The notes: a model not told the origin generated them from the sequence alone. Positions 8,072 through 17,157 are shown, numbered from the stretch's first letter. The stretch: DNA of 64,000 nt from Nonomuraea turcica (GCF_030718205.1 NZ_JAUZQF010000006.1:248001-312000), one strand, 5' to 3'. Translations and numbers: made by a program.

Positions 8072-9571
8072 ATGAGTTACGCCCATCTCGACGCGTATTC
8101 CCGCCTGCTGCGCGGAGCGTACGAAGCCGCGATGACCAAGCAGCGCTGGCCGGTGGCCCCCCGCCGCCCGATCGAGGCGTCCTGGCATCGCTCGCTCGCG
8201 GCAGGGATCGACCCGGGGATCACGAGCGCGCCTCTGGTCTACGACCTGGACTACATCGACGACGTTCGCCAGGCCCATCCCCTTCACCCCCTGCTGCCCC
8301 TCCTGTCTCGCACGCTCGCCGGCCTGGCCGACGAGATCGGCCACGTCATGATCGTCACTGACGCCCACGGCCGGGTGCTGTGGCGCGAGGGCGGCACCGC
8401 GGTCCTGCGCCGCGCCGACCAGATCGGCCTGTCCGACGGCCACCAGTGGGAGGAACGCAACGTCGGCACCAACGGCATCGGCACCGCCCTCGCGGTGGGC
8501 CGCCCGATGCACGTTTACTCGGAAGAGCACCTGATGCGGGCGCTGCACGTCTGGTCGTGCAGCGCCGCGCCGATCGTCGACCCGGACTCCGGCCGGGTCA
8601 TCGGCTGCGTCGACATCAGCGGCACCGCCCGCACCCTGCACCCCTCCACCGTCGCCCTGGTCGGGACCGCGGCCAAGCTCGCCGAGAGCGAGCTCGCCCT
8701 GCGCATGCACGAGCGCGACGACCGGCTGCGCCGCCGCTACGAGTCACTGCGCGGCCGGCCCGGCATCCTGCTCTCCCCGACCGGCCGCGTCATCTCCGGC
8801 GACCCGGCGGGCCGGCTCGGCGAGCGGGTTCCCCTCCTGGACAGTCATCTCACGGACGATCCCGATCCGCCCAGCGATGGCATCCTCCTCCCCATCCGTC
8901 CCGGCGAGCACGTGCGCGTGTCCGGTCAGCGCATGATCCTGCGCGACGGCACGGTCGGGCTGCTGGAGTCGTTCTCCGACGGCTATCTGCTGCGCACCGT
9001 TCCCACCGCCACGCCGCCGGCGCTCGCCCTCTCGTTCCTCGGCGAACGACCGCCCTTCGTCACGTTGGGAGATCGTGAGCAACCGCTGTCGCTGCGGCAC
9101 GCCGAAATCCTCGCCCTACTCGCGCTGCACCAGCACGGGCTGACGGCCGAACAGCTCTCGTTCCACGTCTACGGCGACTACGGCAATCCGGTGACGATCA
9201 GGGCCGAGATTCACCGGTTGCGCGCGCAACTGGGCAACGCGATCGCCGCGAAGCCTTACCGGCTGGCCTGTCCGATCGAGGCCGACTTCCTCGCCGTGCG
9301 CCGCCATCTCGCGGCCAAGGATCCGGCTGCGCTGGCGCGCACGTACTCGGGGCCGCTGTTGCCGCGTTCGGAGTCGCCGGAGATCCGGCGGGAGCGGGAC
9401 GAGCTCGAGGCCCAGGTGCGGGCTTGCCTGCTGCGCTACGGCTCTCCCGAGCACTTGTGGGCGTACGCCCAGACCTCCAATGGCCGCAACGACTACGAGA
9501 TCCTGGAACGCCTCGCGGCCCTTCCCTCCACCGACGCCCGCTCCGCCGCCGCGCGCGCCCGGCTTGCCTGA
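8072..9571 (+). CDS. GAF-domain transcriptional regulator with C-terminal SARP-like DNA-binding region
   Basis: The 499-residue protein begins with the helical segment seen in AcoR-type regulators (RPIEASWHRSLAAGIDP), followed by a GAF sensor domain around residues 70-215 (GVNG-like ERNVGTNGIGTALAV, HVWSCSAAPIVDP). It has no AAA+ sigma-54 module. Instead, residues about 330-390 read as a winged helix (LRHAEILALLALHQHGLTAE, then RAEIHRLRAQLG), followed by a helical bacterial-transcriptional-activator-like region to about 460. This class regulates alcohol or aldehyde metabolism genes in actinomycetes, but no such target lies beside it here. Three short inverted repeats upstream may be autoregulatory. 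Confidence 0.8.
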   Translation: MSYAHLDAYSRLLRGAYEAAMTKQRWPVAPRRPIEASWHRSLAAGIDPGITSAPLVYDLDYIDDVRQAHPLHPLLPLLSRTLAGLADEIGHVMIVTDAHGRVLWREGGTAVLRRADQIGLSDGHQWEERNVGTNGIGTALAVGRPMHVYSEEHLMRALHVWSCSAAPIVDPDSGRVIGCVDISGTARTLHPSTVALVGTAAKLAESELALRMHERDDRLRRRYESLRGRPGILLSPTGRVISGDPAGRLGERVPLLDSHLTDDPDPPSDGILLPIRPGEHVRVSGQRMILRDGTVGLLESFSDGYLLRTVPTATPPALALSFLGERPPFVTLGDREQPLSLRHAEILALLALHQHGLTAEQLSFHVYGDYGNPVTIRAEIHRLRAQLGNAIAAKPYRLACPIEADFLAVRRHLAAKDPAALARTYSGPLLPRSESPEIRRERDELEAQVRACLLRYGSPEHLWAYAQTSNGRNDYEILERLAALPSTDARSAAARARLA

Positions 9572-9680
9572 TTTTCCCCCACACGCCTGCGCCTTGATCG
9601 CTTCCGGGTGCGAGGGCGCGGACCACAACGTCACGATGGCGCCCACCTCAGCGACCACGCCGGACCGGCGGGGCGCTTGG

Positions 9681-12197
9681 TCAGGTGTGGTCGATTTCGC
9701 CGATGACTCTGGCGCCGAGTTCGCGCTCCAGGAGCGCCATGCCCGTGACCGCATCCACGTCGGCGTCCGCGTCGTTCAGCGGGTCGACCTCGTCCGAGTC
9801 CGATCCCTTGGTGCGGCCGGGAACGGTCTCCGGCCAGGCCGCGGCACCAGTGCGGGACGACGAGGCCCGGGGACCGGCCTGGGCCGCCGCCTTCGCCGCC
9901 GATCGCGCGGCCGCCAGGCCCGCGCCCGGCGAGGATCCGGCGACGGGCACGGTCCTGGTGGGATCCGGAGTCGGGGGGATGCCAGGGCTGAGGTCGTCGG
10001 GGGCGTCGGGCCAGGACTCGTCTGTGGTCTGCCGCCCTGGAGAGGCCGCCGGAGGCTGGTCGGAGCCGCCCTGTTCGCCCTGTTCACCCTTGCCGCTTTG
10101 GCCGCCTTGTTCACTCTGGCCGCCCTGGCCGCCCTGGCTATCGCGAGAGGAGCCGTGTGACGCCGTGCGTCCCTGGGCGCCCGGCACACCCGGCGCACCG
10201 GACATGCCCTGGGGACCCGACTGGCTCTGGGGACCCGGCGCGCCCTGGGAGCCTGCGTGCGCGTGCTGAGGACCGGTCGCCGGCCCTGTGCCTGCGGAAC
10301 CGCCCGGTCCAGGTCCGCCTGGCGACGCGGGAGCACCGTGGGACGGTGGCTGCGGCGGACGGCCTCGGGACGACTGCGGCGCAGGAGCGTTGCCGACGAC
10401 GGCCTCGACGCGCCAGGTGCCGCCGAGCACGTCGCTGAGCGCGCTGGCCACCACGGCGTCCTTGCCGCCGCCCGTGAAGTTCTTCATCGCGCCGACCTGG
10501 CTGAAGCCGAGCGTGACCAGGTTGCCTTCCACGCCCACCACTTGGGCGTTGGTGCTCACATTGGCCCAGACCACGATGCTGCGCTGCTTGAGCGCGGCCA
10601 GCACGGAAGGCCACTGCTGCTGCATGCCCCCCAGACCAGTGCCACCCTGCCCGCTATCGGAAGACGGGGCGCCACCGGCAGGCACCCGCGGACCCCCGCC
10701 GGAAGCCTGCGAGCCACCGCCGGCCGTCTGCATGCCGCCACCAGCCACCGCGGGGGACGCCGGCCCTCCGCCACCCGCAGCCGGAGCACCGGGGCGGGCA
10801 GGCTCCGGCCAGTCGTTCGCACCCGCCGACGCGGCGGCCTGAGCCTGAGCCGGCTGAGCACCCGCAGGCGGCTGAGCACCCGCAGGCGATGGAGTGCCAC
10901 TGGCAGACTCGCCTGCCGCAGCGCCGCCGACGGCACCAGTGTGCTGCTGCACCACCGGGACGCCATGGGCGCCGGCGGACGGCCCGGCCGCCGGAACGGC
11001 CGGCGTGGCCGCAGATGCTCGAGCGGCCATCTGGGCGACGGCGCCGCCTCGTTCCAAGCGTTCGAGGCGCGCGAGCAGGGCCTCCTCGCCGTGCGAGGCG
11101 CCGGGGAGCAGAACCCGGGAGCACATCAGCTCCAGCAGCAGCCGCGGCGACGTCGCGCCACGCATCTCGGTGAGGCCGGCGTTGAAGACCTCGGCCGCCC
11201 GCGTCAGCTCGGCGGGCCCCATCGAGGACGCCTGCTGGACGAGCCGCTCCAGCTCGTCGGCGGGCCGGTCGAGCAGGCCGCTGGAGGCCGCCTCGGGGAC
11301 GTTGGCGAGAATCACCAGGTCGCGGAAGCGCTCGAGCAGGTCGGAGGCGAAGCGGCGGGGGTCGTGGCCACCCTCGATCACCCGGTTGACCGTGTGGAAC
11401 ACCTGGCCGCCGTCGTGGGCGGCGAACGCGTTGACGACCTCGTCGAGCAGGTCGCCGTCGGTGTAGCCGAGCAGGGAGACGGCCTTGGCGTAGGTGATGC
11501 CGTCCTCTTCCGCCCCGGCCAGCAGCTGGTCCAGGATCGACAGCGAGTCGCGCGCGGAGCCGGCGCCCGCGCGCACGACGAGGGGCAGCGCGGTCGGCTC
11601 GAAGGGCACGTTTTCGGCGGTGAGGATCTCCTCCAGCAGCCCGCGGAGGGTCGCGGGCGGCATCAGCCTGAACGGGTAGTGATGCGTACGCGACTTGATC
11701 GTGCCGATGACCTTTTCCGGCTCGGTCGTCGCGAAGATGAACTTCAGGTGCGGCGGGGGCTCCTCGACGAGCTTGAGCAGCGCGTTGAACCCCTCGCGGG
11801 TCACCATGTGCGCCTCGTCGATGATGTAGATCTTGTAGCGCGCGGAGACGGGGGCGAAGAACGCCCGCTCACGCAGGTCACGCGCGTCGTCCACACCACC
11901 GTGCGAAGCGGCGTCGATCTCGATGACATCGAGATGGCCGGGCCCCGTCGGGGCGAGCGCGACACACGACTCGCAGACGCCACAGGGATCGGGCGTCGGG
12001 CCCTGCTCGCAGTTGAGAGAACGCGCCAGGATGCGCGCACTGGAGGTCTTGCCACACCCCCGGGGGCCGCTGAACAAGTAGGCGTGGTTGATCCGGCCCG
12101 TACGCAGCGCCTGCCGGAGCGGGTCCGTGACGTGCTCCTGACCCTTGACCTCGGCGAAGGTCCCGGGTCGGTACTTGCGGTAAAGCGCAAGGCTCAT
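9681..12197 (-). CDS. dnaX: DNA polymerase III subunit gamma/tau
   Basis: The 838-residue clamp-loader subunit starts with MSLALYRKYRPGTFAEVKGQ. It has a Walker A motif SGPRGCGKTSSAR (about residues 44-56), a four-cysteine zinc module (CEQGPTPDPCGVCESC), a Walker B-type IIDEAHM and the sensor region FIFATTEPEKVIGTI. AAA+ and lid domains end near residue 380. The last 400 residues are strikingly low in complexity, rich in Gly, Ala, Pro, Gln and Ser, with one short folded-looking block (about 545-620) that could be a tau-type polymerase contact. The longer in-frame extension upstream to 12371 overlaps the SRP RNA gene, so ATG 12197 is the start. Confidence 0.96.
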   Translation of the reverse strand: MSLALYRKYRPGTFAEVKGQEHVTDPLRQALRTGRINHAYLFSGPRGCGKTSSARILARSLNCEQGPTPDPCGVCESCVALAPTGPGHLDVIEIDAASHGGVDDARDLRERAFFAPVSARYKIYIIDEAHMVTREGFNALLKLVEEPPPHLKFIFATTEPEKVIGTIKSRTHHYPFRLMPPATLRGLLEEILTAENVPFEPTALPLVVRAGAGSARDSLSILDQLLAGAEEDGITYAKAVSLLGYTDGDLLDEVVNAFAAHDGGQVFHTVNRVIEGGHDPRRFASDLLERFRDLVILANVPEAASSGLLDRPADELERLVQQASSMGPAELTRAAEVFNAGLTEMRGATSPRLLLELMCSRVLLPGASHGEEALLARLERLERGGAVAQMAARASAATPAVPAAGPSAGAHGVPVVQQHTGAVGGAAAGESASGTPSPAGAQPPAGAQPAQAQAAASAGANDWPEPARPGAPAAGGGGPASPAVAGGGMQTAGGGSQASGGGPRVPAGGAPSSDSGQGGTGLGGMQQQWPSVLAALKQRSIVVWANVSTNAQVVGVEGNLVTLGFSQVGAMKNFTGGGKDAVVASALSDVLGGTWRVEAVVGNAPAPQSSRGRPPQPPSHGAPASPGGPGPGGSAGTGPATGPQHAHAGSQGAPGPQSQSGPQGMSGAPGVPGAQGRTASHGSSRDSQGGQGGQSEQGGQSGKGEQGEQGGSDQPPAASPGRQTTDESWPDAPDDLSPGIPPTPDPTRTVPVAGSSPGAGLAAARSAAKAAAQAGPRASSSRTGAAAWPETVPGRTKGSDSDEVDPLNDADADVDAVTGMALLERELGARVIGEIDHT

Positions 12198-12234
12198 GCG
12201 ACCATCCCGCCTGCGAGGGGGCTCCCAACGAAGA

Positions 12235-12323
12235 GACCCCCCGCACACCCGCCAGAGCCCGCTTATCCTTGCTGCCTTCCGGCCCTGGGGAGGTTCACAG
12301 GATGACGCCGCGCGAGGGGTCCC
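12235..12323 (-). ncRNA. ffs: Signal recognition particle RNA, small bacterial type
   Basis: Read on the minus strand, the segment has the conserved SRP domain IV apical region: the GGCCGGAAGGCAGCAAGG core with its GGAA tetraloop and the AGCA internal-loop strand. The ends GGGACCCC (12323-12316) and the GGGGGGTC at the 3' end pair to close a long hairpin of about 89 nucleotides. It lies 37 bases upstream of dnaX on the same strand and close to a serine tRNA, a familiar arrangement in actinobacteria. Exact ends are estimated from the closing stem. Confidence 0.88.
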
Positions 12324-12429
12324 TGGACAGTCTAGCCGGACACGGCAGTGCTCGCTCCACGCTCCCGCCACCCGATGAACGCGAAAAACGTGGTCTGCGC
12401 ACGCCCGGAAGTCCGGTAAGCTCGACGGC

Positions 12430-12517
12430 GGAGGATTCGCCTAGTGGCCGAGGGCGCACGCTTGGAAAGCGTGTAAAGGGCAACCTTTCGGGGGTTCAAA
12501 TCCCCCATCCTCCGCCA
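12430..12517 (+). tRNA. tRNA-Ser (anticodon GGA)
   Basis: GGAGGAT (12430-12436) pairs with ATCCTCC (12507-12513), followed by discriminator G and an encoded CCA. The anticodon loop CTTGGAAAG gives GGA, reading UCC/UCU codons. A long variable arm (TAAAGGGCAACCTTT) marks a class II serine tRNA, and the T arm reads GGGGGTTCAAATCCCCC. A strong hairpin terminator follows 4 bases downstream. Confidence 0.97.
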
Positions 12518-12520
12518 GTT

Positions 12521-12558
12521 CAGAAGGGGTGCGCCGGGATCGCGGCGCACCCCTTCTG
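12521..12558 (+). terminator. Strong hairpin terminator after tRNA-Ser
   Basis: A perfect 16-bp inverted repeat (12521-12536 with 12543-12558) encloses a 6-base loop GGATCG, 3 bases after the tRNA CCA end. No long U-run follows, as is common in high-GC actinobacteria. Confidence 0.85.
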
Positions 12559-12647
12559 GCGTTCCAGTCTCAGTTTTGGTCCCAGTTGGCGTCAGCGCGT
12601 CGCCTCGCTTCGGTGAACGGTGGCGGGGCGGACAACGTCATAGCAGT

Positions 12648-13592
12648 GTGAAGCCCATCCATTGGATCAGCGTCGTCGCGGCGGCTGTCCTGCTGCTCGT
12701 CGCGGTCGTCCTGGCTCCGGGCACGGTCGGTGAGCCTGCGCCGCCGATGCCGGCTTCGTGTCCCCAGCGATGGGACAGCGACGAGATCGGCCACTGGGTG
12801 CCGGATGCGGCCGACCTCGACGGGGTTGAGGACTCGCTCGTGCCCGGTACGCCCATAAGTGCGTTGATCTGTGCCTATCCCGGGCAGAACTCGGATCCGG
12901 GCAGGGAGCCGCTCGCCGGATCACGGACCTTGACTGATCAGGCCAGGTCGATGGCCTACGACCTGGGCTACCTTCCGGTCACCACCGATCGCGTCGGAAA
13001 GGCGTGCACGTTGATGGGCGGGGCGATGACGAACTATCTCATCCGGTTCGCCTACCGCGATGGCCAGGCGCTGTGGGTGGGCAGCGCCGAAGAGATCAAC
13101 TCCTGCGTCACGACCACCAACGGCACGGTCGTCAGCAACTCGTACGTTGGGCGCAGCATCACCGCTGCCTACCGCACCGGGACCTGGCAACGCCCCCAGC
13201 CGAAGAACCCTTGCGACCCTGCAACTGGACGGCGAGGCCAGAACGACCAGATGGTGCCCGATGGCGCGATCAAGGTGCTGATCTGCAGGAATGAACAGAG
13301 CGGGAGCTCCACACCGCGCCCGTCTCACGGGGCGGAGCATGGGGAGCAGCAGGCGCGTGTGCTGGCTGCGGAGCTGAACTCACTGGACGCCGAATCGGGC
13401 GGGAACACGTGCAGAGAAGTCGGTGGTGGACGACGGGAGAGGTTCATACTGCACTTCGGTTACGAGGAGGGACCGCCGGCCTCGGTGCGGATCACTCCCC
13501 ATTGCCGACCCTCGGTGAACAACGGGCTGCTTGTGGGGGATCTGGACGATGCGCTTCTTGACCGGATAGGTCGGCTGGCGCCGCCCGCCTGA
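12648..13592 (+). CDS. Membrane-anchored or secreted protein of unknown function with internal duplication
   Basis: I do not recognise this family. From GTG 12648 the product is 314 residues, with one hydrophobic segment at about 5-24 (WISVVAAAVLLLVAVVLAPG) that acts as signal or anchor. The remaining extracellular part seems to contain two related units: residues ~36-180 and ~185-310 both contain a [VD]PGTPISALIC / PDGAIKVLIC strand, followed later by a cysteine, glycine-rich turn and aromatic strand (NYLIRFAYRDG versus RFILHFGYEEG). Paired cysteines suggest disulfides. It follows the tRNA-Ser terminator and has no operon partner. Confidence 0.65.
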   Translation: MKPIHWISVVAAAVLLLVAVVLAPGTVGEPAPPMPASCPQRWDSDEIGHWVPDAADLDGVEDSLVPGTPISALICAYPGQNSDPGREPLAGSRTLTDQARSMAYDLGYLPVTTDRVGKACTLMGGAMTNYLIRFAYRDGQALWVGSAEEINSCVTTTNGTVVSNSYVGRSITAAYRTGTWQRPQPKNPCDPATGRRGQNDQMVPDGAIKVLICRNEQSGSSTPRPSHGAEHGEQQARVLAAELNSLDAESGGNTCREVGGGRRERFILHFGYEEGPPASVRITPHCRPSVNNGLLVGDLDDALLDRIGRLAPPA

Positions 13593-13822
13593 AGCCTGCC
13601 TGCCCTGGCAAGGCACGCCGAGCACATTGCCCAACCAGCACCATCGTGGCGAGCGGAAGGGCGATGGAAACCAGGGCCGGCGTTTGACTCGCCGAGCGTG
13701 GGACCAACCCAGATGATCTCACGTGCCGAACGCTTCGGCCTACTGCGAAACGGACGTTATCCGGCACGGCAGACGGCACACTCCATCTACTCTATGGTGA
13801 TCATGGTCAATGGGAGGTCGCC

Positions 13823-14845
13823 GTGGACAGGTTCGGCCGACGAAGCTTTGTGTCCGTATCCCTCTTGATGATCGCGGTGGTTTCGCAACCGGTCTACACC
13901 GCCGTGGCCTATCGAGAGCCTCCTATTGCGCATTTAGAGGTATCAACGAGAATCACGAAGCTGCCTGCCCCGCCTCTCCCGAAAAAGCTCTCGGAGCCGA
14001 TCCGGTATGCCAACTTCCCCTGTGATGACTTCGCGAAGCCGTGTGGCATGTGGCATGTGGTCACCACCTCCGGGAAGCGGTGGACAGTCCCCGACGCGCT
14101 GACGGATGAGGAGATGGGCGATGTCGCCGTGTCACCGGATGGCGTCTTGCTCGCTTACCTGCACGCCAAGAGCGAACGCCTCATGATCCGCGACCTGGAG
14201 CGAGGGACGGTCCGTGTCGTTCCCACCCCGAAGGGCTGGGAAGGATGGGAGATGTCCTTCGGTTTCTCCCGCAACAGCCGGTGGTTGGCAGTCGATTCGA
14301 TAGAGCACCCCAAGTCGCGCGCCATCCGCTATGACGTGAAAACCGCCAAGGTTCTCACCCTCCCGCGGGCGTGTTGTGTCATCGGCATCGCCGATGACGG
14401 CACCACCTTCGTGGGCGTTCACAAGGACTCCGCCAAAGTGACGGAGGCGAGCGCCGTGCGTCCGGGGAGGACGTCGAAGGTCCGATTTCCCATTCACCCT
14501 TACCTGATGCTGGCGAAGACCCACGTCTCTCCCGACGGCCGCCTAGTGGCATTCGTCGGCCAAGGGCTTGGGGTGCCATCCCGAAGCGTCGGCACCTTGG
14601 ACGCGAAGACCGGCCAGATCGTTAGCCGCGTCACGCCCGACATTGACGGTCTATGGAAGATCGAAAGCTTCGTCTACTGGTACGACGCCGACAGGGTGCT
14701 CATTCACATCGAGACACAGCCGTATGAACGTCGGCTCTACCTGGTCAACGTCCGTACCGGCCAATCGGAGCGAGTGCGGTTGGCGGAGGAGGCGTTCGAC
14801 CTCCATTCCGTGATCGTGAGCGCACAGGTCGAGGTCGCCAAGTGA
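13823..14845 (+). CDS. Secreted WD40-like beta-propeller protein, unknown function
   Basis: The start is GTG 13823 after GGGAGG. Residues about 1-28 form a signal peptide (FVSVSLLMIAVVSQPVYTAV). The body has repeated propeller-type blades: DVAVSPDGVLLAYLHAKS near residue 100, MSFGFSRNSRWLAVDS near 150 and THVSPDGRLVAFVGQG near 235, each resembling the SPDG-xx-[IL]A pattern of TolB/PD40-like repeats. No enzyme motif is seen. It stands alone downstream of the unrecognised exported protein and may belong to the same accessory stretch. Confidence 0.7.
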   Translation: MDRFGRRSFVSVSLLMIAVVSQPVYTAVAYREPPIAHLEVSTRITKLPAPPLPKKLSEPIRYANFPCDDFAKPCGMWHVVTTSGKRWTVPDALTDEEMGDVAVSPDGVLLAYLHAKSERLMIRDLERGTVRVVPTPKGWEGWEMSFGFSRNSRWLAVDSIEHPKSRAIRYDVKTAKVLTLPRACCVIGIADDGTTFVGVHKDSAKVTEASAVRPGRTSKVRFPIHPYLMLAKTHVSPDGRLVAFVGQGLGVPSRSVGTLDAKTGQIVSRVTPDIDGLWKIESFVYWYDADRVLIHIETQPYERRLYLVNVRTGQSERVRLAEEAFDLHSVIVSAQVEVAK

Positions 14846-15303
14846 GGTTCTAACTGTGCAGCGACACAAAGTCGATCAACCCTGGCAGGCCGTCCCGTCC
14901 CAGCGACATTAAGGGCTGTCACCGGCTGAGCCTCTGAACCCGTTTTGTCGGCGACTGCTGCGATCATGCCCCTCACGCGATCTCTCCCCCAGAGGAAGTC
15001 CTCCGCCGGTTCGGCGTGGACGAGGACACGATGGAGGAGGTGGCATTCGACCCAGAGGGATGGCAGATCGCCGTCGACTCCGATGCTTCCGGACGCGCGA
15101 TCGGGCAGCGATCCGGACCGCTTCATCGAAAACATGCGCGACGTCGGACTGGACCCCAACCACGACATCGATGGACCGGGATCGACTACCCCGTGATCGG
15201 CAGATCGCTCCGCCAACCCCTGCGAGGACGTCCGCCGCCGCTGCCACGCCCCAACGTGCGGCGCAACGCCTCTGGGACGAGCGGGCATCGTCCCGTGCGG
15301 CTT
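14846..15303. other. Low-coding intergenic stretch with a decayed reading frame
   Basis: Between the propeller protein and the PHP gene no intact gene is evident. Only the segment 14974-15196, described separately, looks protein-like. The rest shows nothing I can name. Confidence 0.4.
14974..15196 (+). pseudogene. Frameshifted remnant of a small acidic protein gene
   Basis: In one frame from about 14983, bases read as PPEEVLRRFGVDEDTMEEVA and on to GWQIAVDSD near 15087. The following protein-like text, SDPDRFIENMRDVGL to a stop at 15194-15196, lies in another frame. The join near 15090-15115 suggests a frameshift or small deletion. There is no convincing start codon with a ribosome-binding site. 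The original function is not recognisable. Confidence 0.3.
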
Positions 15304-16146
15304 TCAGCTCGAACGTGCCCAGACGTCATACGGATGGCGGCCAGGCCGGAAGCCTTGGGCTTCCACCATCGCCACCGCGACGGCGAAATCGTGTGCAAGC
15401 CCAGCCGGGCTGTGGGCATCGCTGCCAAAGGTGACCGCTTCTCCGCCTTCGTCGCGCCACCAGCGGACGATCTCCGGATCGAGTCGCCCGCGCGTGTTCA
15501 CCTCCAAGGCCCGACCGCTGTCGGCTAGCGCGCGCAAGGCATGACGGAACTCGTCCTCGAAAGCGTTCGGATCGAACGGCCCGGCCTGCGTCGGCCAGTA
15601 GCGGATCGCGTAATCAATGTGGGCGAGCACGCCGAACGTGTCCGAGCTCTTGATCAGACGCGGTATCTCGGCCAGATAGTCCCGGACGACCTCGGCCGCT
15701 GGCCGGTGCCGGTACAGGTATGGCGGCTCGGAGAACCGCTGACCGACCGGAAGGCAATGCAGCGAACCGAGCACCCGGTCGAACTGCCCGGCGTCAAGCA
15801 GCCTCGCGACCTCATCGCCGTACCAATGCGGTTCGCCCAGTTCGACCCCGGTGATGATGCGCAGGCACGGGAACCGTTCGCGGCAGCGCTGCACGCACTC
15901 CAGATATCCGTCGAGATGGAATTTGGGCGGAGCCACCGTCCCGTCCGACGTGAGGAACGCCTGGAGATGCTGATGGTCATCGAGGTCACCGGCAAGAACC
16001 ATCCAGGCCGTGAAATCCACGTGCTCGGTGAACGCGACTGCGGGGAGACCTATCTCGACCGCCCGCGCGCACGTCCGCTCCATTGAGCCGTCCGGCGCAT
16101 CCCAGGACCACTCGCTGTGAACATGACCATCCGTTGGTAGCACCAC
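15304..16146 (-). CDS. PHP-domain phosphoesterase (histidinol-phosphatase-like)
   Basis: The 280-residue protein has the metal-binding motifs of the PHP superfamily: DGHVHSEWSWD (residues ~6-16), AFTEHVD (~38-44), a GVELG motif (~100), GSLHCLP (~128-134), VLAHIDYAIRYW (~174) and FGSDAHS (~243). These bind the three-metal centre that hydrolyses phosphate esters. It resembles HisK-type histidinol-phosphate phosphatases, but no histidine genes are nearby, so the substrate is open. The gene is oriented opposite to the exported proteins before it and has no close partner. Confidence 0.85.
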   Translation of the reverse strand: MVLPTDGHVHSEWSWDAPDGSMERTCARAVEIGLPAVAFTEHVDFTAWMVLAGDLDDHQHLQAFLTSDGTVAPPKFHLDGYLECVQRCRERFPCLRIITGVELGEPHWYGDEVARLLDAGQFDRVLGSLHCLPVGQRFSEPPYLYRHRPAAEVVRDYLAEIPRLIKSSDTFGVLAHIDYAIRYWPTQAGPFDPNAFEDEFRHALRALADSGRALEVNTRGRLDPEIVRWWRDEGGEAVTFGSDAHSPAGLAHDFAVAVAMVEAQGFRPGRHPYDVWARSS

Positions 16147-16337
16147 GATCTCATCCCTTCCACCGGTGGGTGGACAGTCGCCCGTGCTCGGCGCGTCAAT
16201 CGCTGCCCCTGGATGGGAGGCTCGCAGGTCCGAGCCTTACAGCATCGAGGCGACGCCGCAGTCGGTCTTCGCCGGCGATGTGGTTCGACCGGTGAGCGAG
16301 CGGGTCCCTGGCTTCCCCGCGGAGGCCAGGGGTCTGC

Positions 16338-16979
16338 TCAGGCGCTCACCACGGCCTTGGAGCGGTCGGTCGCCATGCTGATCGCGAAGCCGCCGAGCAC
16401 CGTGCCCATGACGTACCGCTGGATCCGCACCCAGAGCGGGCGGGCGGCCAGGAATGCCGCCAGGCTGCCGGCCGAGATCGCGATCAGGCCGTTGACGGTG
16501 GTGGCGACGACGATCTGGACCGATCCGAGCGCCAGGCTCTGCAGCAGCACGTGACCCATGGCCGGGTCGATGAACTGCGGAAGCAGCGACAGGTACAGGA
16601 TGGCGATCTTCGGGTTCAGCAGGCAGGTCAGCAGGCCCATCGAGAAGAGCTTGGCCGGGCGCTCGACGGGGAGGTCGCGCGGCTGGAAGGCCGACGTGCC
16701 GCCGGGCTTGACGGCGTTCCAGGCCAGCCAGAGCAGATAGGCGGCGCCGGCCAGTTTGAGCGCCGTGTACGCGGCCGGCACGTAGGCGAAAAAGGCCGTC
16801 AGGCCCAGGCAGGTCGCCGTGAGGTAGACGGTGAAGCCCAGGAAGACGCCGGTGAGGGAGATCAGGCCCGCCCTGCGGCCTTGGGCGATCGAGCGGGAGA
16901 TCAGGTAGATCATGTTCGGGCCGGGGGTAAGCACCATTCCCAGCGAAACCAGCGCGATTCCGATCAAGGCACCCGTCAT
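16338..16979 (-). CDS. LysE/RhtB family amino-acid exporter
   Basis: The 213-residue membrane protein has about six hydrophobic segments and the LysE-family signature near the N-terminus, GMVLTPGPNMIYLISRS (about residues 14-30), plus GLLTCLLNPKIAILYLSLLPQF in the middle (about 114-135). Family members export amino acids or related small metabolites. The specific substrate is not readable. It ends 192 bases from the PHP gene and reads in the same direction; no regulator of the usual LysG type is adjacent. Confidence 0.88.
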   Translation of the reverse strand: MTGALIGIALVSLGMVLTPGPNMIYLISRSIAQGRRAGLISLTGVFLGFTVYLTATCLGLTAFFAYVPAAYTALKLAGAAYLLWLAWNAVKPGGTSAFQPRDLPVERPAKLFSMGLLTCLLNPKIAILYLSLLPQFIDPAMGHVLLQSLALGSVQIVVATTVNGLIAISAGSLAAFLAARPLWVRIQRYVMGTVLGGFAISMATDRSKAVVSA

Positions 16980-17157
16980 GTCGGCAGATTAGCTGACATG
17001 TACGGAATGTCGGCGAACCGCCCCCCGTAGCCGGCATCCCGCCCCAGGTCCGAGCGCTGGGTGGCCAAGCGCGGCAGGGCCGTCCCCGGACCGACCCTTT
17101 GTCCCATACCGTGCGTATTGGATCCGTTACGGGGGATGAAGTGCCTCGGGGGGACAC

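Noticed and set aside
10257..12305. 682-codon open frame antisense to dnaX
   Set aside because: Arg/Gly/His-rich shadow of a conserved gene, no start with ribosome-binding site and no family resemblance.
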